A DNA stretch of 11,506 nt. Source: Nocardioides sp. (GTDB lineage: Bacteria > Actinomycetota > Actinomycetes > Propionibacteriales > Nocardioidaceae). A program made the position numbers and the translations under genes. This document shows positions 1 through 6,630 of the stretch, one piece after another; within the stretch, counting starts at the first letter, position 1; every line of letters begins with the position of its first letter. Under the pieces are notes generated by a model that was not told where the DNA came from, searched no databases, and worked only from the letters and a program-made list of their open reading frames with translations. The stretch lies in NCBI GenBank assembly GCA_025965295.1, contig JAOPXF010000052.1, positions 1 through 11,506 of the forward strand, read 5' to 3'.

Positions 1-100
1 CGGTGGTGCCGGACGTCTGCCGGCTGGCCCAGAACGTGATGCCGACCGTGACCAGCACGACGGCGACGAAGAGGACGGAGGTGAGGGTCTGGGTGCTCAT
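1..100 (-). CDS. Sodium:solute symporter (SSS/ActP-like), N-terminal fragment
   Basis: Only the first 33 codons are in the window; the gene runs off the left edge. It starts at ATG (100-98), which overlaps the TGA of the DUF485 gene as ATGA, so the two should be translationally coupled. The visible protein begins MSTQTLTSVLFVAVV and forms one hydrophobic helix (about residues 8-24) followed by WASRQTSGTT, which matches the first membrane segment and following polar loop of cation:acetate symporters. A DUF485 gene directly before an SSS gene is the known yjcH-actP arrangement of enteric bacteria. The family imports acetate or related short carboxylates with a cation across the cytoplasmic membrane. 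The substrate cannot be read from 33 residues. This would be the second SSS transporter of the locus. Confidence 0.75.
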   Translation of the reverse strand, partial: MSTQTLTSVLFVAVVLVTVGITFWASRQTSGTT

Positions 101-459
101 CGGATGCCCTTCTCGGCGTCGCGGTTCCACCGGGCCTCGAGGTCCCGGGCGATCGGGTCGACGTTCTTGGCCATGTAGCTGGCGTAGAACCACGCGATCA
201 GGAACGTCGTCAGGAACTGGAGGAGCCCGAAGACGAGGGCGACGTTGACGTGCCCCAGCCCCGGGACCTTGGTGCTCATGAAGTCGTGCGCCCAGTTCGA
301 CATGACGACGTACAGCAGGTACCAGGCCAGGAAGGCGACCGTGGCGGGGAAGGCGAACCTCCGGTAGCGGCGGCGCAGGTCGTTGAATTCGGGTGATGCG
401 TGGATCTCGTCGTAGACCGGATCGTGTCGCCGGGCTTGGTCGTTGACCTCGGATGTCAC
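97..459 (-). CDS. DUF485 family small membrane protein (symporter partner)
   Basis: The 120-residue protein is a typical DUF485 member. It has a soluble N-terminus with the family-like stretch 'YDEIHASPEFNDLRRRYRRF' (residues 16-35), a first membrane helix at about 36-56 and a second at about 71-95, then a basic/acidic tail. The family (E. coli YjcH) is encoded just before acetate symporters; its molecular role is not established, and accessory or stabilising functions are inferred. I chose GTG at 459 because GAGAGGGG lies about 6 bases upstream. The in-frame GTG at 495 falls inside a TAGCGT -10 box and so would probably not be transcribed. The stop overlaps the next symporter start (ATGA). 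Confidence 0.85.
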   Translation of the reverse strand: MTSEVNDQARRHDPVYDEIHASPEFNDLRRRYRRFAFPATVAFLAWYLLYVVMSNWAHDFMSTKVPGLGHVNVALVFGLLQFLTTFLIAWFYASYMAKNVDPIARDLEARWNRDAEKGIR

Positions 460-493
460 GGTGGACCCCTCTCGAGCGGCTGTGATGGCCGTC

Positions 494-499
494 ACGCTA
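494..499 (-). promoter_or_regulatory. Candidate -10 box TAGCGT for the DUF485-symporter pair
   Basis: TAGCGT on the minus strand lies about 35 bases before the chosen GTG start, giving a predicted leader of about 28 bases with its own Shine-Dalgarno. The same hexamer occurs before two other transcription units here (5634 and 10852). A weak -35 (CTGATC) sits about 18 bases upstream. It implies that the DUF485 pair can be transcribed separately from the upstream kinase-symporter operon. Confidence 0.45.
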
Positions 500-565
500 G
501 GGAGTCCTCGGGCGCTGGATCAGGGGGGTACGACGATCGCGCGCCGAGTGGGCCGGTGGAATCGC

Positions 566-2128
566 TCAGCGGTCGGATCCGAGCGACGAACGGTCGGGGC
601 CGCGGTCGAGCTCGAGGGCCTCCGGGGTGTGCAGGCGCACCATGAACCGGCCGGTGTGCGCCGGGATCCGGTCGCGGGTGAGCAGGCTCGCGACCACCAT
701 CGCGACGAACGCCAGCGGCACGCTCCACGCGGCCGGCTGGTCGAGGAGCACGCCGGGCCAGCCGCTCGTCTCGCCCGCGAAGAGCGCCCACGCGACGGCG
801 AACCCGGAGCCGAGACCTCCCGCGAGGAGCCCCGCGATCGCGCCCGCGTCGGTGAGGCCCCGCCACCAGATGCCGAGCAGGAGCAGCGGGCAGAACGTCG
901 AGGCGGCCACCGCGAAGGCCAGGCCGACGGCCCTGGCCACGCCGAGCTCCGGGCTCGCCAGCGCGGCCAGGGCCGGCACCAGGACCGCCACGACGGCCCC
1001 GACCCGGAACGCGGTGATGCCGCGCAGGCGCCGGCCGCCGTACTCCCGGCCGGTGACGTCCTGGCTGAGGACGCCCGCGACCGCGATGCCCAGCCCCGAC
1101 GACGTCGACAGGAAGGCCGCGAACGCGCCGGCGGTCACGAGCCCGGTCAGCAGCTCACCCGGCAGCCCGTCCAGCATCAGCCGCGGCAGCTCGAGGACCA
1201 GGGCGTCGGAGCGCCCGGAGGCGGCGAGCTCGGGCGCGTAGACCCGGCCGAGCGCGCCGTAGACGGGCGGCAGCAGGTAGAAGATGCCGAGCAGCGCCAG
1301 CACCACGAGCGTCGTACGACGGGCCGCGCGGCCGTCGGGGTTGGTGTAGAAGCGGACCACGACGTGGGGGAGACCCATGGTGCCGAGGAACGTGGCGACG
1401 ATCAGCGAGTAGGTGACGTAGAGCCCCTGGCCGCCACCGGTGGCCAGCGGCATCGACCAGTCGACGTCCGGCCGGTCGCCGACCGGCCCGTGGTCGCCGG
1501 CCCACACGACCAGGAGCACGGCGGCGGGCACGAGCAGCGCGGTGAGCTTGAGCCAGTACTGGAACGCCTGCACGAACGTGATGCTGCGCATCCCGCCGGA
1601 CGTGACGTTGGCGAGCACCACGAGGCCGACGATGACCGGGCCCACCCAGGCCGGCGCGCCGATGGCCGAGCGCAGGGTCAGCCCGGCGCCCTGGAACTGG
1701 GGGAGCAGGTAGAGCCAGCCGATCGCGACCACCAGCACCGAGCACACCGCCCGGACGCCGCGTGAGCCCAGTCGTGCCTCGGCGAAGTCCGGGAGCGTGT
1801 AGGCGCCGGAACGGCGCAACGGGGCCGCGACCAGCACCAGCAGGACCAGGTAGCCCGCGGTCCAGCCGACGGGGTACCAGAGCATGTCCGCCCCGAAGGT
1901 GAGCACCAGGCCGGCGACCCCGAGGAACGACGCGGCCGAGAGGTACTCGCCGCCGATCGCGGACGCGTTGAGCCGCGGCCGCACGGTCCGCGACGCGACG
2001 AAGAAGTCGCTGGTGGTGCGGGAGAAGCGCAGCCCCCAGGTGCCGATCACGAGGGTCGCCATGGTCACCACCGTCACCGCGACGATGCCCGGCGCGGCGT
2101 CCAGGCCCCGGACGAGCAGCGGGGTCAC
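566..2128 (-). CDS. Sodium:solute symporter, acetate/pyruvate (ActP-like) type
   Basis: This 520-residue integral membrane protein has about 13 hydrophobic helices, the usual size for the SSS family (SLC5-like). Signature parts are 'SAASFLG' (residues 64-70) after the first helices, 'TSGGMRSITFVQAFQYWLK' (about 176-194), the 'GLPHVVVRFYTNP' loop (about 252-264), and 'FLSTSSGLG' (about 340-348). The Ser/Thr cluster at 341-344 matches the place of the conserved sodium site in this fold. The closest functional class is cation:acetate or monocarboxylate symport into the cytoplasm; the exact substrate is inferred. The GTG start at 2128 overlaps the stop of the small membrane protein before it as GTGA. 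The open frame extends upstream to 2245, but that extra N-terminus is Arg/Pro-rich and overlaps the upstream gene. The window's left end carries a second, separate SSS gene. Confidence 0.88.
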   Translation of the reverse strand: MTPLLVRGLDAAPGIVAVTVVTMATLVIGTWGLRFSRTTSDFFVASRTVRPRLNASAIGGEYLSAASFLGVAGLVLTFGADMLWYPVGWTAGYLVLLVLVAAPLRRSGAYTLPDFAEARLGSRGVRAVCSVLVVAIGWLYLLPQFQGAGLTLRSAIGAPAWVGPVIVGLVVLANVTSGGMRSITFVQAFQYWLKLTALLVPAAVLLVVWAGDHGPVGDRPDVDWSMPLATGGGQGLYVTYSLIVATFLGTMGLPHVVVRFYTNPDGRAARRTTLVVLALLGIFYLLPPVYGALGRVYAPELAASGRSDALVLELPRLMLDGLPGELLTGLVTAGAFAAFLSTSSGLGIAVAGVLSQDVTGREYGGRRLRGITAFRVGAVVAVLVPALAALASPELGVARAVGLAFAVAASTFCPLLLLGIWWRGLTDAGAIAGLLAGGLGSGFAVAWALFAGETSGWPGVLLDQPAAWSVPLAFVAMVVASLLTRDRIPAHTGRFMVRLHTPEALELDRGPDRSSLGSDR

Positions 2129-2499
2129 GCGTCCACCTCGCCCATCAGGTCCGCGAAGTCGCGCTCGTTGCGCTCGGCCCGCCGGACGTAGAGCCAACCG
2201 AGCAGGAACAGGAACGGGTAGACGAGGATGCCCAGCAGCAGCCACGCCAGCGGCAGCCCCGCGACGTGCACGGCGCCGAGCCGCGGCACGACGTGGAACA
2301 GCAACGGGAGCACCCCGACGGTGCCGAGCAGGACCGCCAGGATGCCCAAGGCCAGCCGGAGCTGCTCACGGAGCAGCGAGCCCATGAACATCCCGCCCAG
2401 GCGGGTCTCGGCGTCGATGTCACGGGTGCGGGCGGCGGGGGTACGACGCCGCGGTGGGCCGGAGACGCGGACCCGGCCCGGCGGCTCCCGCTCGCTCAC
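2125..2499 (-). CDS. Small two-helix membrane protein, likely symporter small subunit
   Basis: The 124-residue protein has an Arg/Pro-rich cytosolic N-terminus (1-45), a hydrophobic helix at about 48-71, a second at about 82-106, and a charged C-terminus 'YVRRAERNERDFADLMGEVDA'. This layout resembles small proteins encoded immediately before SSS transporters (DUF485, DUF4212/'symporter small subunit'). I do not see the DUF485 sequence pattern that is clear in the neighbour at 97-459, so I place it only by analogy. Its GTG start (2499) overlaps the stop of the response regulator (GTGA) and its stop overlaps the symporter start (GTGA). It is thus translated in series with both. A longer frame to 2691 is rejected because it overlaps the regulator and is low-complexity. 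Confidence 0.75.
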   Translation of the reverse strand: MSEREPPGRVRVSGPPRRRTPAARTRDIDAETRLGGMFMGSLLREQLRLALGILAVLLGTVGVLPLLFHVVPRLGAVHVAGLPLAWLLLGILVYPFLFLLGWLYVRRAERNERDFADLMGEVDA

Positions 2500-3230
2500 G
2501 GCCGCTCGGCCCGGCGGACGAGGAGCTCCCGCAGCTGCCGCGTGTGCCGCCGGCTCACCACCAGCTCGGTGCCACCCGCCGGTCCGTCGATCCAGACCGT
2601 GCAGCGGCCGGCGTCCATCCGGACCTCGTCGACGTGGGCGAGCGACACCAGCAGGGAGCGGTGGATGCGGACGAACCCGGCGGAGGCCCATTCCTCCTCC
2701 AGCGTGGACAGGGGGGTGCGGACCAGGTGGGAGCCGGCACCGGTGTGCAGCCGCGCGTAGTCGCCCTGCGCCTCCACGTGGGTGATGTCCGAGCGGCTCA
2801 GGAACCGGGTCACGCCACCACGCTCGACCGGGATCTGTGCGTCGAGGCTCGCGGCCGCCCGGTCGCCGCCCTCGACGACGCGGCGGACGGCTTCGGCGAG
2901 CCGGTCGGCGCGCACCGGCTTGAGGACGTAGTCGACCGCCTGGAGGTCGAAGGCCTCCACGGCGTGACCCTCGTGGGCGGTGACGAAGACGATCGGCGGC
3001 GGCGCGCGGAAGCGGGCGAGGACCTGGGCGAGCTCGAGCCCGGTCAGCCCGGGCATCTGGATGTCGAGGAACACGACGTCGACGTCGAGCTCCTGGAGGA
3101 TCCGCAGGCCCTCGGTCGCGGAGTCGCTCGTCAGCACCTCGCCGATGCGCGGGTCCTGGGCGAGCAGGTAGGCGAGCTCGTCGAGGGCGGGCCGCTCGTC
3201 GTCGACGACGAGGACCTTGAGGGGGCTCAC
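2496..3230 (-). CDS. LytTR-family response regulator
   Basis: The 244-residue protein has two domains. The N-terminal receiver (about 4-120) has the acidic pocket D10/D11, the phosphoacceptor D56 in 'FLDIQMPG', switch residue T84 in 'FVTAHEGHAVEAF', and K104 in 'YVLKPV'. The C-terminal LytTR DNA-binding domain (about 140-240) shows 'ITHVEAQGDYARLHT', 'FVRIHRSLLVSLAHVDEV' and 'VSRRHTRQLRELL'. It should be phosphorylated by the adjacent kinase and bind promoter DNA. LytTR regulators beside LytS-type kinases often control carboxylate transport, for example the pyruvate-responsive BtsSR system. Here the next genes are a symporter and its partner. The GTG start at 3230 overlaps the kinase stop as GTGA. 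All key phosphorylation residues are present. Confidence 0.92.
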   Translation of the reverse strand: MSPLKVLVVDDERPALDELAYLLAQDPRIGEVLTSDSATEGLRILQELDVDVVFLDIQMPGLTGLELAQVLARFRAPPPIVFVTAHEGHAVEAFDLQAVDYVLKPVRADRLAEAVRRVVEGGDRAAASLDAQIPVERGGVTRFLSRSDITHVEAQGDYARLHTGAGSHLVRTPLSTLEEEWASAGFVRIHRSLLVSLAHVDEVRMDAGRCTVWIDGPAGGTELVVSRRHTRQLRELLVRRAERP

Positions 3231-4351
3231 CCGGGGCCCACGTGCACGCCGGGGGCGAACTTGGGTACCCGGACGGTCACCTTGGTGCCGGCTCCGGGAG
3301 CCGTCTCGACGACCAGCCCGAACTCGTCGCCGAAGGCGGCGCGCAGCCGCCCGTCGACGTTGCCGAGGCCGACCGAGTCGAGGGCGGCGTCGCCCGCGAG
3401 CGCGCGACGGACCCGCTCGGGGTCCTCACCGATGCCGTCGTCCTCCACCTCGATCACGCACTCCTGTCCGCGGTCGCTGGCCACGATCCGGATGTGGCCG
3501 ACACCCTCGGCCGCCTCGAGCCCGTGGCGCACCGCGTTCTCGACGAGCGGCTGGATGCACAGGAAGGGTACGGCGACCGGGAGCACCTCGGGGGCGATCC
3601 GGAGTGTCACCCGGAGCCGGTCGCCGAAGCGGGCCTGCTCGAGCAGCAGGTAGCGCTCGACCGAGCGGAGCTCCTCGGCGAGCGTGGTGTACTCGCCGTG
3701 CCGCCGGAACGAGTAGCGGGTGAAGTCGGCGAACTCGAGCAGCAGGTCGCGGGCGCGGTCGGGGTCGGTGCGCACGAAGCTGGCGATGGCCCCCAGGGAG
3801 TTGTAGATGAAGTGCGGGCTGATCTGGGCCCGCAGGGCGCGCACCTCGGCCTCCATCGCCCGGTTGCGGGAGGCGTCCAGCTCGGCGAGCTCGAGCTGGC
3901 CGGACACCCACTGGGCGACCTCGTCGGCGGCCCGGGCGAGCCCCGCCGTGGGGTAGGGCGCGAAGACCTGCAGGGTGCCGACGATCCGCTCGTCGACGAC
4001 GAGCGTGCTGACGATCGCCGTACGCACCGGGCAGCCGGGCTCCTCGCAGGCGAGGTCGCCGCGGTCGAACATCCGGGTGCTGCCGCGCTCGACCGTGGCC
4101 CGGGCCAGGGCGGGTGCCTGGTCCTGGTGGTGCTGGCCGGTGCCGTCCCAGGCGAGCAGCCCCTCGATGTCGGTGAGCGCGAGCGCCGGGCTGCCGAGGA
4201 GCGCGTGCAGGTGCCGGATGCTGCGCTCGGCGCTGTGCGGGGTCAGCCCCTCACGCAGTGCCGGAGCCGCCAGCGACGCGCTGTGCAGCGCCCGGAACGT
4301 GGCCCGGTCCGCCTCGGTGCCGAGATGCGCTCGGCGCCAGGGTCGGGTCAT
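3227..4351 (-). CDS. LytS-type sensor histidine kinase, soluble, GAF-like sensor
   Basis: The predicted product is 374 residues with no membrane helix, so it is probably cytosolic. Residues about 40-150 form a GAF-like sensor region holding 'ACEEPGCPVRTA' (C102, C107) and 'VVDERIVGTLQVFAP'. The His_kinase domain (PF06580 type) carries 'QISPHFIYNSLGAI' with H180 as phosphoacceptor. The ATPase part shows the N-box 'LVENAVRHGL' (N272), 'DDGIG' (304-308) and 'GLGNVDGRL' (328-335). The protein should sense an internal signal and phosphorylate the LytTR regulator that follows with a 4-base overlap. I chose ATG 4351; ATG 4360 and nearby codons are possible and no strong Shine-Dalgarno decides it. 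The open frame to 4555 is rejected because it runs through the intergenic repeat block. Confidence 0.9.
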   Translation of the reverse strand: MTRPWRRAHLGTEADRATFRALHSASLAAPALREGLTPHSAERSIRHLHALLGSPALALTDIEGLLAWDGTGQHHQDQAPALARATVERGSTRMFDRGDLACEEPGCPVRTAIVSTLVVDERIVGTLQVFAPYPTAGLARAADEVAQWVSGQLELAELDASRNRAMEAEVRALRAQISPHFIYNSLGAIASFVRTDPDRARDLLLEFADFTRYSFRRHGEYTTLAEELRSVERYLLLEQARFGDRLRVTLRIAPEVLPVAVPFLCIQPLVENAVRHGLEAAEGVGHIRIVASDRGQECVIEVEDDGIGEDPERVRRALAGDAALDSVGLGNVDGRLRAAFGDEFGLVVETAPGAGTKVTVRVPKFAPGVHVGPG

Positions 4352-4713
4352 GGCGCACATCGTGACCACACCGGAGGCCGGGTTGTCGAGGAAAGTCGTC
4401 CGTTGGTTGAGGAAGACCCCGCAATCGTTGGTTGAGGGAGGCGCCGCAACCGTTGGTTGAGGAAGGCGCGCTAGCGCCCGTCTCGAAACCCGGTCAGGTG
4501 ACCTTCCGACGCCTCCGGGGTTTCGAGACGGATGCTGCGCAACCTCCTCGATCACCGGAGGGCCGGGTCAGCGGATGGTTGAGGGAGGCGCCGCAACCGT
4601 TGGTTGAGGAAGGCGCGCTAGCGCCTGTCTCGAAACCCGGTCAGGTGACCTTCCGATGGCTCCGGGGCTTCGAGACGGTTGCTGCGCAACCTCCTCGACC
4701 ACCGGCGGCCGGG
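4352..4713. other. Intergenic repeat block between kinase and methyltransferase
   Basis: These 362 bases lie between two minus-strand genes and contain no convincing gene. The stretch is almost wholly made of repeats: three 25-bp units beginning CGTTGGTTGAGG (4401, 4426, 4451) and two tandem copies of a ~147-bp unit. Strong secondary structure is expected in any RNA read through it. From recall, similar 'GGTTGAGGA...TCTCGAAACC' elements are abundant between genes in Nocardioides. The kinase promoter must lie here or just to the right of 4351, but I cannot point to a clear one. Confidence 0.7.
4401..4475 (+). repeat. Three 25-bp direct units, CGTTGGTTGAGG core
   Basis: Units start at 4401, 4426 and 4451, exactly 25 bases apart, each opening with CGTTGGTTGAGG. 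The first continues with AAGACCCCGCAAT, the second with GAGGCGCCGCAAC, and the third enters the long inverted repeat. Another CGTTGGTTGAGG occurs at 4598, inside the second tandem copy. The regular spacing points to slippage or recombination among one ancestral unit. Confidence 0.75.
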
Positions 4714-4721
4714 TCAGCGGA
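4429..4721 (+). repeat. Tandem duplication of a ~147-bp REP-like unit
   Basis: Copy A (4429-4575) and copy B (4576-4721) align end to end with only scattered mismatches and a one-base length difference near 4560/4706. Each contains a long imperfect inverted repeat: a left arm with GCGCTAGCGCC and GTCTCGAAACC (4454-4492 in copy A), a spacer around TCAGGTGACCTTCCGA, and a right arm with GGTTTCGAGACGG and GCGCAACCTCCTCGA (4517-4556). Each copy ends in GGGTCAGCGGA. In copy B that string covers the stop and last codon of the methyltransferase, so the duplicated unit seems to include the end of that gene. The elements resemble REP/BIME structures, but no transposase for them is in the window. Confidence 0.85.
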
Positions 4722-5589
4722 AGTCGATGAGCAGCATCTCGGTGTCGGTGCCGTCGGAGAGCCCGTGGTTGAGCCCGTCGTCGTCGACGTCGTCGGGCGC
4801 GGTCGGCTCTTGGTCGTCACCGCCCACGGGAGGGCGACCGCCGTCGGCGTGCGGCCGGTCGACCACCACCGCCCGGAAGCAGCGGGCCTCGTAGGGCAGC
4901 TGCATGCCGTCCATGCCCCGGCCGTAGTCGTCGTACAGCGCCAGCACCTCGGCGAGCTTCGCCGCCCGAGCGTCCTCGTCGAGGACCGCGACGTTGGAGC
5001 GCGACAGCACGAGGTCCTGGATCGAGCGGCGGTCGACGGTCTGCCAGAAGCGGAAGGTCTCCTGCTCGACGAACCCGAACAGCGCGGACTCCACGAGCGG
5101 GTCGGCCGGCTCGCGGAGCTGGTCCTGGGTGCCGATCAGGGTGCCGAGGCGGCGCACCCACGGGATTCGCTCGTCGCGCTGGTTCCACACCAGCGCGAGC
5201 CGCCCGCCGGGCTTGAGCACCCGGGCGATCTCGGGCAGGGCGCGGTCGAGGTCGAACCAGTGGAACGCCTGGGCGCACACCACGACGTCGACGGAGCGGT
5301 CGGCGAGCGGGATCTCCTCGGCGGACGCCTCGGAGCGGCGTACGTCGGGCAGCCGACGCTCGAGGATCGCGAGCATCGCGGGGTCGGGGTCGGTCGCGTG
5401 CACGTCGTGCCCGAGCGCGACCAGCTCGGCGGTGAGCTTGCCGGTGCCGCAGCCCAGCTCGAGGACGGTGACCGGCTCGGCGCCGGCCAGCCACGCGGCC
5501 GCCTCACGGGGGTACGACGGTCGGCCGCGGTCGTAGGCCTCGGCGACCGACCCGAAGGATCGCGCCCAGTCGGGGGTCTCGTCACTCAT
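4714..5589 (-). CDS. Class I SAM-dependent methyltransferase
   Basis: The 291-residue protein has a Methyltransf_11-type Rossmann domain. It shows motif I 'LELGCGTG' (43-50), the acidic residue D67 at the end of strand 2 ('HATDPDPAML'), 'AEEIPLADRSVDVVVCAQAFHWF' (90-112), and the post-motif 'RVLKPGGRLALVW' (123-135). It transfers a methyl group from S-adenosylmethionine; the substrate is unknown. After about residue 245 the sequence becomes an acidic, low-complexity tail (DDQ..DDVDDD) that is not part of the fold. The stop lies inside the tandem repeat block. ATG 5589 is chosen; a GTG lies one codon upstream. TACCGT sits 8 bases before the ATG, so the message is likely leaderless. The gene is divergent from the Fic-like gene. 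Confidence 0.88.
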   Translation of the reverse strand: MSDETPDWARSFGSVAEAYDRGRPSYPREAAAWLAGAEPVTVLELGCGTGKLTAELVALGHDVHATDPDPAMLAILERRLPDVRRSEASAEEIPLADRSVDVVVCAQAFHWFDLDRALPEIARVLKPGGRLALVWNQRDERIPWVRRLGTLIGTQDQLREPADPLVESALFGFVEQETFRFWQTVDRRSIQDLVLSRSNVAVLDEDARAAKLAEVLALYDDYGRGMDGMQLPYEARCFRAVVVDRPHADGGRPPVGGDDQEPTAPDDVDDDGLNHGLSDGTDTEMLLIDFR

Positions 5590-5597
5590 CACCGGCC

Positions 5598-5603
5598 ACG
5601 GTA
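5598..5603 (-). promoter_or_regulatory. Candidate -10 box TACCGT for the methyltransferase
   Basis: TACCGT on the minus strand ends 8 bases before the ATG at 5589, which places the transcription start at or next to the start codon. No convincing Shine-Dalgarno is present, consistent with leaderless expression, which is common in actinobacteria. Confidence 0.35.
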
Positions 5604-5633
5604 CCGGCTCGCGGCACGATCCCCGGCAGGCGC

Positions 5634-5639
5634 TAGCGT
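5634..5639 (+). promoter_or_regulatory. Candidate -10 box TAGCGT for the Fic-like gene
   Basis: TAGCGT ends 7 bases before the ATG at 5647, so transcription would start at the A of ATG and the mRNA would have no leader. There is no Shine-Dalgarno. A -35 is not obvious. This box and the methyltransferase box share a 57-base divergent intergenic region. Confidence 0.45.
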
Positions 5640-5646
5640 GCCGCCC

Positions 5647-6375
5647 ATGAGCACGGATCCGCTGGCCTGGCTGACGTCCCTCGAGGGAGTGCCCTCGGCG
5701 TACGCCTCGGCCCGCGACGGGATCGACGTGATGCTGCGCGACCGCGGCCTGCGCCGCACCTCACCGGAGACGACGGCCGAGTCGCTGCTGCGGGGCGCGC
5801 ACGCGAGCGCGGTCCTCGAGGGCTCGACCTCCACGCTGGCTGAGGTGCGCGAGGGCGGCGGTGACGAGACCGCCCAGGCCGCGCTGCGGGTGTCGACCGA
5901 GCTGCTCTCGCTGGCGCCGGCGCTGGGTCGTTCGCCGCTGCAGGCGTTCGCCCGCCTGCACGCGCTCGCCGGCGCGGGGACCGTCCCCGACGACCGGCTC
6001 GGACGGCCCCGGGACGAGGCCGCCTCGGACCGGCTGCGGGCCCTCGCCGAGCTGCTGACCGCTCCCACCGCGGCGCCGGCGCTGCTGGTCGCGGCGCTCG
6101 TGCACGCGGACCTGGTGACCGCGGCGCCGTTCGGCTCGCACAACGGGCTGGTCGCGAGGGCCGCCGAGCGGCTGGTGCTGGTGGCGCGCGGCGTCGACGA
6201 GAAGTCGCTCGTGGTGCCGGAGGCCGGTCACCTCGCACTGCGGGCGGCGTACGAGTCGAACCTGCGGGGCTACCGCGACGGCGGCTCGTCGGGCGTGCAC
6301 GCCTGGCTGTTGTACGGCGCGGAGGCGTTCGCGGCGGGGGCCGAGGCGAGCCCCCTGCGGCGGCCCGCCGAGTGA
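5647..6375 (+). CDS. Fic-fold-like protein with degenerate active site
   Basis: The 242-residue all-helical protein resembles Fic/DOC proteins. Residues 160-171 (APFGSHNGLVAR) align with the Fic motif H-P-F-x-D/E-G-N-G-R-x-x-R, keeping P161, F162, N166, G167 and R171. The catalytic His is A160, the acidic position is S164, the first Gly is H165, and the first Arg is L168. AMPylation activity is therefore unlikely. Residues 54-59 (SAVLEG) fit the [S/T]xxxE[G/N] inhibitory-helix motif of self-inhibited Fic proteins. Homologues are often labelled 'oxidoreductase' in actinobacteria, for which I see no basis. The start at 5647 is supported by the TAGCGT box; the open frame extends far upstream through the methyltransferase but that part is a shadow. 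The function is unknown. Confidence 0.7.
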   Translation: MSTDPLAWLTSLEGVPSAYASARDGIDVMLRDRGLRRTSPETTAESLLRGAHASAVLEGSTSTLAEVREGGGDETAQAALRVSTELLSLAPALGRSPLQAFARLHALAGAGTVPDDRLGRPRDEAASDRLRALAELLTAPTAAPALLVAALVHADLVTAAPFGSHNGLVARAAERLVLVARGVDEKSLVVPEAGHLALRAAYESNLRGYRDGGSSGVHAWLLYGAEAFAAGAEASPLRRPAE

Positions 6376-6630
6376 GCGCGGGCTGAGATCGGCAATCAGC
6401 AGGGATTCCGAGCCTGAGTGGAGGGCCTGATCTGCGTTGCCCTGGCTTCGGCGGAGGTGACGTGTCCTGGCGTGTCTCGCAGCTGCGGCTGGATCTCCAG
6501 AGGTCACGCTGCACGCTCGTCAGGGGGCGTCGCTTCGTCCACCCGTCGGTGCTCCTGACTTGTCCACTTGCTCGCATATCGCCCTGCGCCTTTGCCCGAC
6601 GCACCTGGATGGAGAGCCCGATTCCGGGCT

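Noticed and set aside
443..1765. Long plus-strand open frame of 440 codons opposite the DUF485 and symporter genes
   Set aside because: It is an Arg/Glu/Gly-rich antisense shadow caused by high G+C; the minus-strand frame has clear membrane helices and family motifs.
4352..4555. Extension of the kinase N-terminus to 4555
   Set aside because: The added residues come from the intergenic repeats and are absent from the expected kinase family layout.
4432..5646. Plus-strand extension of the Fic-like frame upstream of 5647
   Set aside because: It runs through the repeat block and antisense to the methyltransferase; its residues are low-complexity and the TAGCGT box supports the start at 5647.
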